DNA of 40,536 nt, taken from the NCBI GenBank assembly GCA_013314815.1, contig JABUEY010000021.1, positions 1-40,536 on the forward strand, in the 5' to 3' direction. The position numbers and the translations under genes were made by a program. Below are positions 17,391 to 25,432 of this stretch, one piece after another. The notes beneath the pieces are model-generated. The model saw only the letters and a list, made by a program, of their open reading frames with translations. It ran no database searches and was not told where the DNA came from. The DNA is from Syntrophobacteraceae bacterium. Its GTDB lineage: Bacteria; Desulfobacterota; Syntrophobacteria; Syntrophobacterales; Syntrophobacteraceae. Positions within the stretch are counted from its first letter, which is position 1; each line of letters begins with the position of its first letter.

Positions 17391-18889
17391 AAGTAAGACT
17401 TATGTACAAGGATTTAGACTTTGACATTAAGCAATCATTGCCATCAAATGAACAAGTCTTACTGAATGACCTTGAATTAGCGACACTTTTTGACGCCATG
17501 GCGGCCAACGACAACTTTCTATACGAAGTAGCAAAAATATCGATATTATCAAGTATAAAAAACGATATTGATACTATTTGTTATCGCCAAGATATTTTAA
17601 AGGATTCTATAAGAAACGATTTTATCATTATCCAAATTTACAATATTGCTGTTGAAGCAATTGAAAAAGCAAAAAAGAACTATTGGAGCTTTTCGAGTCG
17701 ATATCCATCAACAATATTAAATGGATCAATAGCTGTTCTTCAAATTTTTATGACAAGCCTTAAGGAATTGAAACATCTTGCAGATGATTACGCTGAGAGA
17801 TTTGAGTCAGAGGGTTTCAAGACTTTCTTTTCGATGATCCAACGAGAAATGAGTGCAGAATATTTTGCCAGTGTTCACAATCACCTGAAGAATCTGAAAT
17901 TTCGCAGCGGTGTATTGATCAGCGCTGAACTGGGTGAGGGCAACAAGGGTACCCATTACGTCCTCCGTAAACAAAAAACCACGAAACAAGGTTGGATCAG
18001 GCGGTTGTTTTCAAGGAAGTCAGCAGGTTACACTTACCGTATCCATCCTCGCGATGAAAGCGGAGCGAAGGCCTTGTCGGAGTTGAGAAACAGGGGCATC
18101 AATCTCGTCGCTGATGCCCTCGCTCAATCCGTCGATCATATCCATCGTTTTTTCGACTTGTTAAGGACCGAGCTGGCCTTTTATATCGGTTGTCTGAATC
18201 TGTACGGCCAGCTTGTTCAGATGGGAGCACCAGTATGTTTTCCCCTTCCCGCAGCTGCCTGCAGACGCATCCATTCCGCCCGCGGATTGTACGATGCCTG
18301 CCTGGCTCTCACCATGCGACAAAGAATTGTGGGTAACGACGTGAATGCAGACAATAAGAATCTGGTAATCATCACGGGAGCGAACCAGGGTGGAAAGTCG
18401 ACCTTCTTGCGGAGCATAGGTTTGTCACAGTTGATGATGCAAGCGGGGATGTTCGTAGCTGCCGAATCCTTCTCTTCCAACTTGTGCAACGGCCTTTTTA
18501 CACACTTCAAGCGGGAGGAAGACGCTGCCATGGAAAGTGGAAAACTTGATGAGGAGCTTGGCAGAATGAGTGATATTCTGGACAAGATCACATCGAGCTC
18601 TGTGCTGCTTTTCAACGAATCTTTCGCAGCCACAAACGAAAGAGAGGGCTCCGAAATAGCAAGGCAGATCGTATGCGCGTTGTCTGAAGAACGCGTCAAG
18701 ATCTTTTTTGTTACGCATCTGTATGAATTCGCTCATAGTTTTGAGGACACGAAAATGGGAAATGTGATCTTTCTGCGAGCCGAAAGGAAAGACGATGGAG
18801 CGCGAACCTTCAGATTGACCGAAGGAAAGCCATTGCAGACCAGTTACGGGGAGGACCTTTACAATGAGATCTTCCTTGGCCGTAGATAG
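17387..18889 (+). CDS. MutS-like ATPase, second of a pair
   Basis: A 500-residue paralogue of the preceding protein, and probably its heterodimer partner since the two genes overlap by four bases. It shares a motif near residue 60 (NDIDTICYRQDILKD; DIDSIIYRHEIMKD in the partner), the Walker A GANQGGKSTFLRSIG (about 330-344), the FTHFKREED segment, and a Walker B LLFNESFAATNE with Asn in place of Asp. FFVTHLYEFAH matches the MutS ATHYHEL region. The mismatch-binding domain and Smr domain are absent. The first 500 bases are AT-rich, while the rest approaches the GC content of the neighbours, so the gene is a composition mosaic. Its function is not known. Confidence 0.85.
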   Translation: MKVRLMYKDLDFDIKQSLPSNEQVLLNDLELATLFDAMAANDNFLYEVAKISILSSIKNDIDTICYRQDILKDSIRNDFIIIQIYNIAVEAIEKAKKNYWSFSSRYPSTILNGSIAVLQIFMTSLKELKHLADDYAERFESEGFKTFFSMIQREMSAEYFASVHNHLKNLKFRSGVLISAELGEGNKGTHYVLRKQKTTKQGWIRRLFSRKSAGYTYRIHPRDESGAKALSELRNRGINLVADALAQSVDHIHRFFDLLRTELAFYIGCLNLYGQLVQMGAPVCFPLPAAACRRIHSARGLYDACLALTMRQRIVGNDVNADNKNLVIITGANQGGKSTFLRSIGLSQLMMQAGMFVAAESFSSNLCNGLFTHFKREEDAAMESGKLDEELGRMSDILDKITSSSVLLFNESFAATNEREGSEIARQIVCALSEERVKIFFVTHLYEFAHSFEDTKMGNVIFLRAERKDDGARTFRLTEGKPLQTSYGEDLYNEIFLGRR

Positions 18890-18914
18890 ACCACCGGCTT
18901 GCTGCGCACCCGCC

Positions 18915-18941
18915 GGCAGCTTTGCTGCCACCCTTTCTTTC
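18915..18941 (+). terminator. Candidate terminator of the MutS-like operon
   Basis: GGCAGC-TTT-GCTGCC forms a perfect 6-base stem with a 3-base loop 25 bases after the last MutS-like stop, followed by ACCCTTTCTTTC. The T-run is interrupted, so confidence is moderate. Confidence 0.45.
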
Positions 18942-19054
18942 GCTCCAACGGCCATGGAGAGAGTTACTGGCTGGGAGACTCAGCCTCGGGAATACCCGTG
19001 CTCTGGAAAAATTAACGAGGATGCTCACGCTCCCGGCGCGCTTACATGTCGTGG

Positions 19055-19158
19055 CACAACAAACCTCGTTTGTCATCGCTTCGCGGCAACGGCGTTGTGA
19101 TGCCCTCGGTCCTTTGCTCGAAAAGAACCGGGGTACTCGTTTGCCGGATGAACCTTTT
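19055..19158. repeat. Dispersed repeat, copy C
   Basis: Contains GTTGTGATGCC (19094-19104), CGAAAAGAACCGGGGTACTCGT (two bases off the GAAAAGCACCGGAGGTA segment of copies A and B) and GTTTGCCGGATGAACCT, the same end sequence as copy B. It fills the gap between the MutS-like operon and the MFS gene. Confidence 0.7.
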
Positions 19159-19163
19159 TCACC

Positions 19164-20327
19164 CTATGCGGGGCACGCCTTGGGCTTCAAACCGGGGACC
19201 ACTAAAAACATCCCCAGTGCGGCAAGAATGCCGACCGCGCCCCCGAAATAAAAGGGCGCGGAAGGGCCCACGAAGGTCCAGAGCAATCCTCCGATAACGG
19301 ATGCGGGGAAAAGGCCTATGCCCACCAGGGAGGCATGAATTCCCAACAGGGTCGCCCGGCTTTCGACGGGACACAATTCCGCGACCAGGGCCTTTTCCAC
19401 TCCTTCCGTCAGGCCGCTGTACAGGCCGTAAACGGCGAACAGCCCCCAAACATGGATCGTGGAACCGGCCATCGAAAAGCCCAGGTAGACGAGGCCGTAG
19501 AAGAGGTAGCCTGATACCAGCAGTGTCCGCCTGCCTATCCTGTCGGACAGCCTTCCTGCAGGGTAGGCGCTCACGGCGTACACAACATTGAAGAAAAGAT
19601 ATGCGAGAATCACGTCGGCAGGCTGAAAGCCGAGGTCGTGAGCCCGAAGGAGGAGGAACTGGTTGGAGGAGTTCCCGAGGGTAAAGAGGAAAACCACGGC
19701 AAGAAAGGCCTTGAGATCGGGACTGAGTCTTTTCCAGCCCGTCAGGAACCTGACCTTGCCAGATCCTCTCAGGTTCCTTTTCTCTTTCACCAGGAACAGG
19801 AGGCCGACGCCGGCGACTCCCGGGATGATCGACAGGAGGAATATTCGAGTGTAGTCTCCCGAATAATGTGTGAAAAGAAAATAGGCCATGGTGATGCCCA
19901 CAACCGCCCCCAGCGTATCCAGCGCTCGATGCAGGCCGAAAGATCGCCCCAGTTGCCCGATTGCGGAAGCATCGGCAATCAGTGCATCCCTGGGAGCCGT
20001 CCGGATGCCCTTGCCGAACCTGTCCACCACGCGACCCACGAGCACCCATGACCAGGAAGTGGAAAGGTACAGGAAGAGCTTGCCGACCGTTGCCGAACCG
20101 TAACCCAGAATGGCGAGCGGTTTGCGCCTGCGGATCCGGTCAGACGTGTAACCGGAGAAGGTCTTGAGAAGGCTCGCAAGGCTCTCGGCGATGCCCTCGA
20201 TCACTCCGACGATGGCGGGCGCCGCGCCAAGGCCCGCGGTGAGGTATAAGGGGAGGAGGGGATAGACCATCTCGCTGCTGATGTCGGTGAAGAAACTGAC
20301 GAGGCCCAGAAGAATGACGGTGTTCAT
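19164..20327 (-). CDS. Major facilitator superfamily transporter
   Basis: A 387-residue membrane protein with about 12 hydrophobic segments. It begins MNTVILLGLVSFFTDISSEMVYPLLPLYL, typical of one MFS branch, and contains the loop 2-3 motif SDRIRRRKPLAILG and its second-half copy GRLSDRIGRRTLLVSG. The start at 20327 has GGGAGGCG at a normal distance; the longer frame to 20408 is not supported. The substrate cannot be told from the sequence. The gene lies 93 bases after the ChrB-N-like gene on the same strand and may be co-transcribed with it. Confidence 0.88.
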   Translation of the reverse strand: MNTVILLGLVSFFTDISSEMVYPLLPLYLTAGLGAAPAIVGVIEGIAESLASLLKTFSGYTSDRIRRRKPLAILGYGSATVGKLFLYLSTSWSWVLVGRVVDRFGKGIRTAPRDALIADASAIGQLGRSFGLHRALDTLGAVVGITMAYFLFTHYSGDYTRIFLLSIIPGVAGVGLLFLVKEKRNLRGSGKVRFLTGWKRLSPDLKAFLAVVFLFTLGNSSNQFLLLRAHDLGFQPADVILAYLFFNVVYAVSAYPAGRLSDRIGRRTLLVSGYLFYGLVYLGFSMAGSTIHVWGLFAVYGLYSGLTEGVEKALVAELCPVESRATLLGIHASLVGIGLFPASVIGGLLWTFVGPSAPFYFGGAVGILAALGMFLVVPGLKPKACPA

Positions 20328-20420
20328 GAGTTCGCCTCCCGGAACAACTGCTTGATGAGATGAAGTGCCGTCGGGTTCCCGGATACCCGACCGAATCCAG
20401 GCTGTCATGCGCCATGAAAA

Positions 20421-20948
20421 TCAGCGGGACTTCTGAAACTCGTAGACCCTCGAGGCGAAATCCTCGAACACCTTTTCACATTGCTTGATCTTTTCCATGG
20501 CGGTCTTTCGAAGCGGAGCGCCCAGAAAATCCCTCTTTTCAATCTTTTTCTGCCACTGCTTCAGTTTCTCGAGTTCGTCTTCGTTCTCTTCCACCTCCGC
20601 GAAGATGAGGTTTTCGTTACGGATTTCGTTCTCAATTTCCTTGAGAAAATCGTCGCACTTCTTGATGAGTTCCTGGTAGTCCTCGTTGCGCGACTGCAGG
20701 AAAGCGCCGGTGATCTGCTCTTCCTGAGTGCGATCCAGAGCCTTCCCGTCCAGCAATAAGCTTTCCCCCTTGAATTCCTCGATATCCTTCATGAGTCTCT
20801 TCAGTTCGTTTACACGCTCGGGCGAGTAGGGAAGCACCCAGAGGGATTGGTAGTTCACGGCTCCAAGCTTCTTCAGCCGCCGCCAGATGTAGACTCTGGG
20901 CCTGGATGGTTTCGCAGGCAGGGAATAGGAGAAAAATATCCATTTCAT
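20421..20948 (-). CDS. ChrB N-terminal-like protein
   Basis: A 175-residue soluble protein matching the N-terminal domain of ChrB-type proteins, from its opening FFSYSLPAKPSRPRVYIWRR through LKKLGAVNYQSLWVLP. ChrB proteins are linked to chromate-resistance operons, where they act in regulation, but this one lacks the C-terminal chromate-resistance domain, and no chrA chromate transporter is in the window. The C-terminal half is helical and highly charged, probably coiled coil. The ATG at 20948 is chosen because the conserved region begins there; no strong ribosome binding site is visible. The link to chromate is therefore weak and the role may be different. Confidence 0.75.
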   Translation of the reverse strand: MKWIFFSYSLPAKPSRPRVYIWRRLKKLGAVNYQSLWVLPYSPERVNELKRLMKDIEEFKGESLLLDGKALDRTQEEQITGAFLQSRNEDYQELIKKCDDFLKEIENEIRNENLIFAEVEENEDELEKLKQWQKKIEKRDFLGAPLRKTAMEKIKQCEKVFEDFASRVYEFQKSR

Positions 20949-21039
20949 GTGACGGATATTACAGTTTTGATACTGATAATTCAAGGCAAATAGCGTACTG
21001 TTTATTTCATAAACAACGTTCTTCCGACAAACGCCTGTT

Positions 21040-21144
21040 CGAACGCTTATCGCACAAAGGCGAATACACCCGCAACAACGTCATGCGGCATCACAAGGCC
21101 ATTCCCGTCAATCTCACAACGTCATTCCTGCGAAGGCGAAAATG
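21040..21144. repeat. Dispersed repeat, copy F, ending in a palindrome
   Basis: Includes GAATACACCCGCAACAACGTC (21062 on), continuing to CATCACAA as in copy A (8369-8404), and ends with TCATT...AATGA around CCTGCGAAGGCG, a short palindrome like the GCGGGAATGACG piece at 132-143. The group II intron remnant begins directly after the palindrome. Confidence 0.7.
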
Positions 21145-21780
21145 AGTGCGCCTGGGAGCAGGTGCGATCTGAGAGGTGCAAGTCCTCTCGCGGGAGGTGC
21201 CCAATCCCGATAGATGAAGGTAACTGCGTCGTCGCGAGGCGGGGTGGGGAGCAAGCGGAGGCGAACTTGCAGTCCGTAGGATGACGAACACGATTGGGCC
21301 GAACGTTAGATAGTCGATTCCCGCGCGGTTCAGATTTGAAAGGAATCAGGCGGTTGAGACGAAGGGAATGTCTGCACCGGGTGCGTTGAAAGACCGGGCG
21401 TACTTCATTCTTGACAAAGATCCATTGTTTCAGGGCTTCTTACAGAAGTCCTCGGGATTTCGACCGAATACGTCCTGCCCTTACGGAAGCAAACAAGGGC
21501 GTAAAGGCGGTTCAATCATGGCTGAAAGGCATGGTGCCCGGGGAGAGCTTGTCAAATTGCAAAAGAGTTGTGTGGAATAAGTATGCCGGTTTCAATCGGA
21601 GCAGTGAATGCTGCAAGGTATCAAGGGACCGGTAAGTTTCGAGTGGTCAGTAAAACCCATGTGCTCTGAATGATGTTCTGGCCTTCGCGAATTACCGTGT
21701 GGCTGTGCGGAATGGGAGGCTAGGGAAAAGGCCGTTCTGCAGGAGTCTTTGCCAGGCACGAAGGGGATGTTGAGCAACCC
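21145..21780 (+). mobile_element. Decayed group II intron with a reverse-transcriptase remnant
   Basis: The start GTGCGCC at 21145 is followed by domain I-type RNA features (GAGAGGTGCAAGTCCTCTC and GAAGGTAACTGCGTCGTCGCG) that resemble group II intron 5' regions. Further on, the frame near 21405-21480 reads ILDKDPLFQ and SSGFRPNTSC, the RT motif whose usual form is SYGFRPNRSC. After a frameshift, another frame reads EANKGVKAVQSWLK, as expected downstream in the RT domain. The frames are broken, the RT active-site region is missing, and no domain V hairpin was found, so this is a dead, internally deleted and probably 3'-truncated copy. It sits right after a palindrome, as class C introns do. 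Confidence 0.75.
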
Positions 21781-21807
21781 TGCCTTTCAGGCTTCCGCTT
21801 TCCTTTC

Positions 21808-22077
21808 CTATTCCACGAATTCCCAGTTGCTTTCGAACGTGTTGTCATGCAGGGTATGGGCATAGCCCACCATTTCTCCTATTCCCTGCAGAACGTCCGG
21901 CCGGATCTTCCAGTAGGCGAGGTAAATGGCCGGAACAAGACGGTCTTCGGGCATATGCTGCCAGATCTCCCGCTTCTCGATCACTCTCCATAACGACCCG
22001 TCCTTTCGGCTCCGGACCGTGTCGCCTACCCTCGGCAGTTTCTTCTCCCTGATGACGTCATCGTGTGTTTCTCTCAT
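21808..22077 (-). CDS. Small hypothetical protein (89 residues)
   Basis: A soluble, acidic-to-neutral 89-residue protein of unrecognised family. Its start at 22077 is well supported by GGGGAGGT upstream. The N-terminal half (PRVGDTVRSRKDGSLWRVIEKREIW) suggests a small beta-barrel of the kind that opens with 'vGd-v--r-dgs-w-V', but no catalytic residues are visible. The C-terminal half has several aromatic residues. A promoter is seen about 160-180 bases upstream. Neighbours give no hint of function. Confidence 0.7.
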   Translation of the reverse strand: MRETHDDVIREKKLPRVGDTVRSRKDGSLWRVIEKREIWQHMPEDRLVPAIYLAYWKIRPDVLQGIGEMVGYAHTLHDNTFESNWEFVE

Positions 22078-22231
22078 GAGCTACCTCCCCGGGTACTGAG
22101 TTGATGCAGGTTGAAAGACGCCCGCACGAGTAAAATGAAAGGCATTGTCCTGATGCCTGCCTTTCCATAACCGGGTCGGAGGCTTCCTGCCGCACTGCGG
22201 CGCTCCCTTCCGGCCCCCTTCCACCAGTTTC

Positions 22232-22259
22232 ATTCTAGCCGAAGAGATGTCGGATTCAA
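22232..22259 (-). promoter_or_regulatory. Candidate promoter of the 89-residue gene
   Basis: On the minus strand TTGAAT (22259-22254) and TAGAAT (22237-22232) are 16 bases apart, about 155 bases before the start at 22077. The region 22260-22700 on either strand shows no convincing gene; the open frames there overlap and lack ribosome binding sites. Confidence 0.4.
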
Positions 22260-22704
22260 TCTTTAAATCTCGTTTTCATGTGATTTATAACATCGGCCGA
22301 TCCATCACCTTCTTTTTTCGAAAGCTGGCAAGTGGCTGCGGGTGCGTTGAAATGTCGCGCGCCAGGCTGCCTCGCGTACAGCCTGTGACGAACCGCAACG
22401 ATGGCTTTGACTCCGCTACCCGATGCCAGCACGAAAGATCGGCCGTGCCCACGAAAGGATCTTCGCGGGATCACAACCGCTTGCGTCGACGTCCGGTCGC
22501 CCCTCCGCGCGGATGGCATCACTTGCCGGTGTAACGGACAAAAGAAGAGGCTTCACTCGTGGGATCTGCTCGGGCACCAGGGCCGGAGCCTCGTGTGTTG
22601 CTCAGTAAGGCCCTGGTATGTCTTGGAGATCGAGGGTTTTCCGGTGGATCCGGATTTCTCCCAGGCAAGGCTGATTCCGGTATAAAAATTAAAGTGGGTC
22701 GATC

Positions 22705-22733
22705 TTGATTCTCTGAACTGTGGTTCTTAAATA
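22705..22733 (+). promoter_or_regulatory. Candidate promoter of the 58-residue gene
   Basis: TTGATT at 22705-22710 and TAAATA at 22728-22733 are 17 bases apart and lie 68 bases before the start at 22801. Confidence 0.5.
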
Positions 22734-22800
22734 GGATCCATAAAGTCAGTCTCCGTAACTTCCAATCTAGAAACCACAAGTCAACAGGATGGAGGGTACC

Positions 22801-22977
22801 ATGAGTGATGTGAATGAACCAAAAGGACGGACTCCCTTCGTGTGGGTGAAGGACAAGGCGGGAAATGAGTTCATCTGTCCTGTCGAGGCGCTCAAGGATC
22901 CGAAGAAGGCCTCCGATGAGGAACTGAAGAACTGTATTGACGACGCAAAGAGCCCTCAGCCTTTTGCCGGTGGCTAG
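22801..22977 (+). CDS. Small hypothetical protein (58 residues)
   Basis: A 58-residue acidic soluble protein of unknown function. The ATG at 22801 follows GGAGGGT at a normal distance. The sequence alternates a short beta-like start (PFVWVKDKAGNEFICPVEAL) with a helical acidic end (ASDEELKNCIDDAKS), and has two Cys. Its own promoter and a downstream hairpin make it a free-standing gene. I do not know the family. Confidence 0.7.
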   Translation: MSDVNEPKGRTPFVWVKDKAGNEFICPVEALKDPKKASDEELKNCIDDAKSPQPFAGG

Positions 22978-22986
22978 AGTATCCAC

Positions 22987-23019
22987 GGCCGGAACGCGCC
23001 TTGTCGGGTGTTCCGGCTG
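22987..23019 (+). terminator. Hairpin after the 58-residue gene
   Basis: GCCGGAAC and GTTCCGGC form an 8-base perfect stem shortly after the stop at 22977. There is no proper T-run, so it may be a weak terminator or an RNA-end protecting hairpin. Confidence 0.45.
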
Positions 23020-23202
23020 AAAATCATTCCATCCCCTCCCCCGCTTTTTCACTGTCGAAGCGATTTAAAGACTCTCGGATCTCGAAATTCAAGTCGATCC
23101 AACAAACTTCCATGATCCGTGGGCTCACAACCAAATGTAAAACCGCACAATAGACTTTGAATCAGCTGATCTCTTAAAAAACGGGCCAAACAGTTCCGAC
23201 GT

Positions 23203-23272
23203 TTTCTCATCAACAGAGTACCTCCGGTGCCTTGGATGCAAGAGATCGATGGCATCACAGCGTCATTGGGTA
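23203..23272. repeat. Dispersed repeat, copy E (inverted)
   Basis: In inverted orientation it carries TACCTCCGGTGC (reverse complement of GCACCGGAGGTA) and TCGATGGCATCACA (reverse complement of TGTGATGCCATCGA), both shared with copy A. The following region 23273-23540 has no supported gene. Confidence 0.65.
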
Positions 23273-23545
23273 TCACCCCGACAAAAGGAAGATGCCGGCT
23301 CAGGATGTTGTCGCAGTCTGCCCGAATGCGGGGCAGGAAGACTTCCCGGGTGGGATGTCTGGACAGTTCGATGCAGTGTTCGGACTTTGTTTGAAAAGTC
23401 TTTCGATGAAACCCGGATTCATGCGTGCCCGGTGTCCGCTGAGGGGCGGGAATCCCTGGCGGAGTTTTGCCGGAAGGGAAGAGGTGCGCGAGTTTGCGCC
23501 GTCCGGCAGGGCATGATCGAGGCCGGCTGGAGCGGGCGGGACTGG

Positions 23546-23574
23546 TTGAAACGTTTGGACAAAACGTTTATAGT
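23546..23574 (+). promoter_or_regulatory. Promoter with two AAACGTTT sites upstream of the ClpX-like gene
   Basis: TTGAAA at 23546-23551 and TATAGT at 23569-23574 are 17 bases apart. Between and overlapping them lie two copies of the palindrome AAACGTTT (23549-23556 and 23562-23569) separated by 5 bases, a layout expected of a repressor operator inside the promoter. Confidence 0.6.
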
Positions 23575-23637
23575 ATTTTTAGTTATGTTCGGGCCAACCA
23601 TTTGCTTTCAACTGGGATACTTAGGTAGGATAATGCA

Positions 23638-25422
23638 ATGGCTGACGATATCCCTGCGTTTCCCGACCAGGAACAGCTGGAGAAGGAACTCAGCGAGTAT
23701 CTTTCCAGGAAATACGGCCAAAGGATCAAGGTGATTTCCCCGATGACGACGCGTCAACACAAAGATTCCCAGGATGCGCAGAAGAAGCCTGACGGCCTGG
23801 ACAGGATCAGGTTCGATATGAAGCCTGAGGAGCTTCTCCGATATCTCGACCAGTATGTCGTGAGGCAGGACGAGGCGAAGGCCGTCCTTGCCACCAAGAT
23901 CTGCACGCACTACAACCGGGCGAAATTCCTTCGCAGGCGGGCTCGCTACGGGGATGAAGAAGCGGTCGGGCGGGTGAAGAACAACATTCTGCTGATAGGC
24001 CCCACGGGAGTCGGAAAGACGTATCTTGTCAAGCTGATCGCCAACAAGCTTGGAGTGCCTTTCGTGAAGGGGGACGCGACCAAGTTCAGCGAGACCGGGT
24101 ACGTGGGCGGGGACGTGGAAGATCTGGTCAGGGAACTGGTGGCCGAGGCCAATGACGACATTGAACTTGCGGAGCATGGAATCATTTATGTCGACGAGGT
24201 GGACAAGATCGCTTCGTCCCATCATTTTATCGGTCCGGACGTCTCGAGAACGGGTGTTCAGAGGGCTCTTCTGAAACCGATGGAGGAAACGGAGGTGGAT
24301 CTCAAGGTGCCCCACGATCCCGTTTCCCAGATCCAGGCCATCGAACAGTACCGGAAGACGGGGAAGCGTGAAAAGCGTACCGTAAACACCAGGAATATCC
24401 TGTTCATCATGAGCGGTGCGTTCAATGGGCTGGCTCCGATAGTCAAGAGGCGGATGCAGAAGCAGGGCCTCGGTTTCGGCGCGGAGGTGCGGAGCAGGGA
24501 GGACGATTTCAGGTTTCTTAAGCATATCAAGGCGGAGGACCTTATTGAATACGGATTCGAGAGCGAATTCATCGGGCGTCTCCCTGTCGTTGCTGTCCTG
24601 GATCCTCTCGAGGTGGAAGATCTCTACCAGATACTCAAGAATGCAAGAAATCCCATCATCCAGGGGAAGAAGGAAGACTTCAGGAGCTACGGAATCGATA
24701 TCAAGTTCAGGGACGACGCTTTGCACCTCGTGGCGGAACGGGCCTACAGTGAAAAGACGGGCGCCAGGGGCCTGGTGAGTGTTATCGAAAAGGTGCTCCT
24801 TTCCTATGAAATGACCCTGCCGAGTTCCGCGGTTCGTTATGCGGTGATTACCGGCGATGTGGTTCGTGATCCACAGGGGGAACTGCGACGGTTGATCGAG
24901 CACCCGAACGACCCGGAGATGATCGAGGCGTACGAAGAGATCATCGGAGAGGAAAAGGAGAGGATCCGGGAGGAGGTGATGGCCCGGAGGAGGGAATACG
25001 TCGAGAACTACCCCGCGGTGTTCAGCCCCGATCGGATTGAACTCATCATTGAACACCACATGAAGACGGATTTCCCCCTGGAGGGTATTTTTGATGAGGT
25101 CATTTTGCTCTATAATCAGGTTCGTGTGTTCGAGACGGACTTCTATGAAAAGCACGGGTACAAGATCAATTTCGACGAGGAAGCCATAAACGAGATCATC
25201 AGGGAGGCGTTGGAGGAAGACACTTCCGCTTCTGCCATATGCAGCAAGATATCGAGCGACTACGACTACGGATTCAAGCTCATTTCGGACCGCAGCGGGC
25301 AGACTCGCTTCATTCTTCCCAGGAAGGCCGTTGTGGAGCATGTTACGTACCTGGATGAACTGATCCGGGAGAACTATCGCCAGTATCCGATCGGCCCTTC
25401 GGAAATGCAGAAGGAACGATAG
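23638..25422 (+). CDS. ClpX-like AAA+ unfoldase lacking the zinc-binding domain
   Basis: A 594-residue AAA+ protein closest to ClpX, the ATPase that unfolds proteins for ClpP. It shows Walker A GPTGVGKT (121-128), the pore loop GYVGGDVEDLVR (154-165), Walker B IIYVDEVDK (182-190), an LGF tripeptide (278-280) where ClpX carries the ClpP-contacting IGF loop, the arginine finger in EFIGRLPV (R314) and a sensor-2 GARGL. The N-terminal zinc domain of ClpX is replaced by about 50 different residues, and about 170 residues extend the C-terminus. It starts at 23638 after TAGGTAGGATA and ends 10 bases before ahbC, so it is likely the first gene of the heme operon. A role in turnover or maturation of a heme-pathway enzyme is inference. 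Confidence 0.85.
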   Translation: MADDIPAFPDQEQLEKELSEYLSRKYGQRIKVISPMTTRQHKDSQDAQKKPDGLDRIRFDMKPEELLRYLDQYVVRQDEAKAVLATKICTHYNRAKFLRRRARYGDEEAVGRVKNNILLIGPTGVGKTYLVKLIANKLGVPFVKGDATKFSETGYVGGDVEDLVRELVAEANDDIELAEHGIIYVDEVDKIASSHHFIGPDVSRTGVQRALLKPMEETEVDLKVPHDPVSQIQAIEQYRKTGKREKRTVNTRNILFIMSGAFNGLAPIVKRRMQKQGLGFGAEVRSREDDFRFLKHIKAEDLIEYGFESEFIGRLPVVAVLDPLEVEDLYQILKNARNPIIQGKKEDFRSYGIDIKFRDDALHLVAERAYSEKTGARGLVSVIEKVLLSYEMTLPSSAVRYAVITGDVVRDPQGELRRLIEHPNDPEMIEAYEEIIGEEKERIREEVMARRREYVENYPAVFSPDRIELIIEHHMKTDFPLEGIFDEVILLYNQVRVFETDFYEKHGYKINFDEEAINEIIREALEEDTSASAICSKISSDYDYGFKLISDRSGQTRFILPRKAVVEHVTYLDELIRENYRQYPIGPSEMQKER

Positions 25423-25432
25423 AAAGGAAAAC

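Noticed and set aside
22247-22700. Overlapping open frames on both strands between the 89- and 58-residue genes
   Set aside because: No ribosome binding site, no family motif, and all frames overlap one another; typical GC-rich shadow frames.
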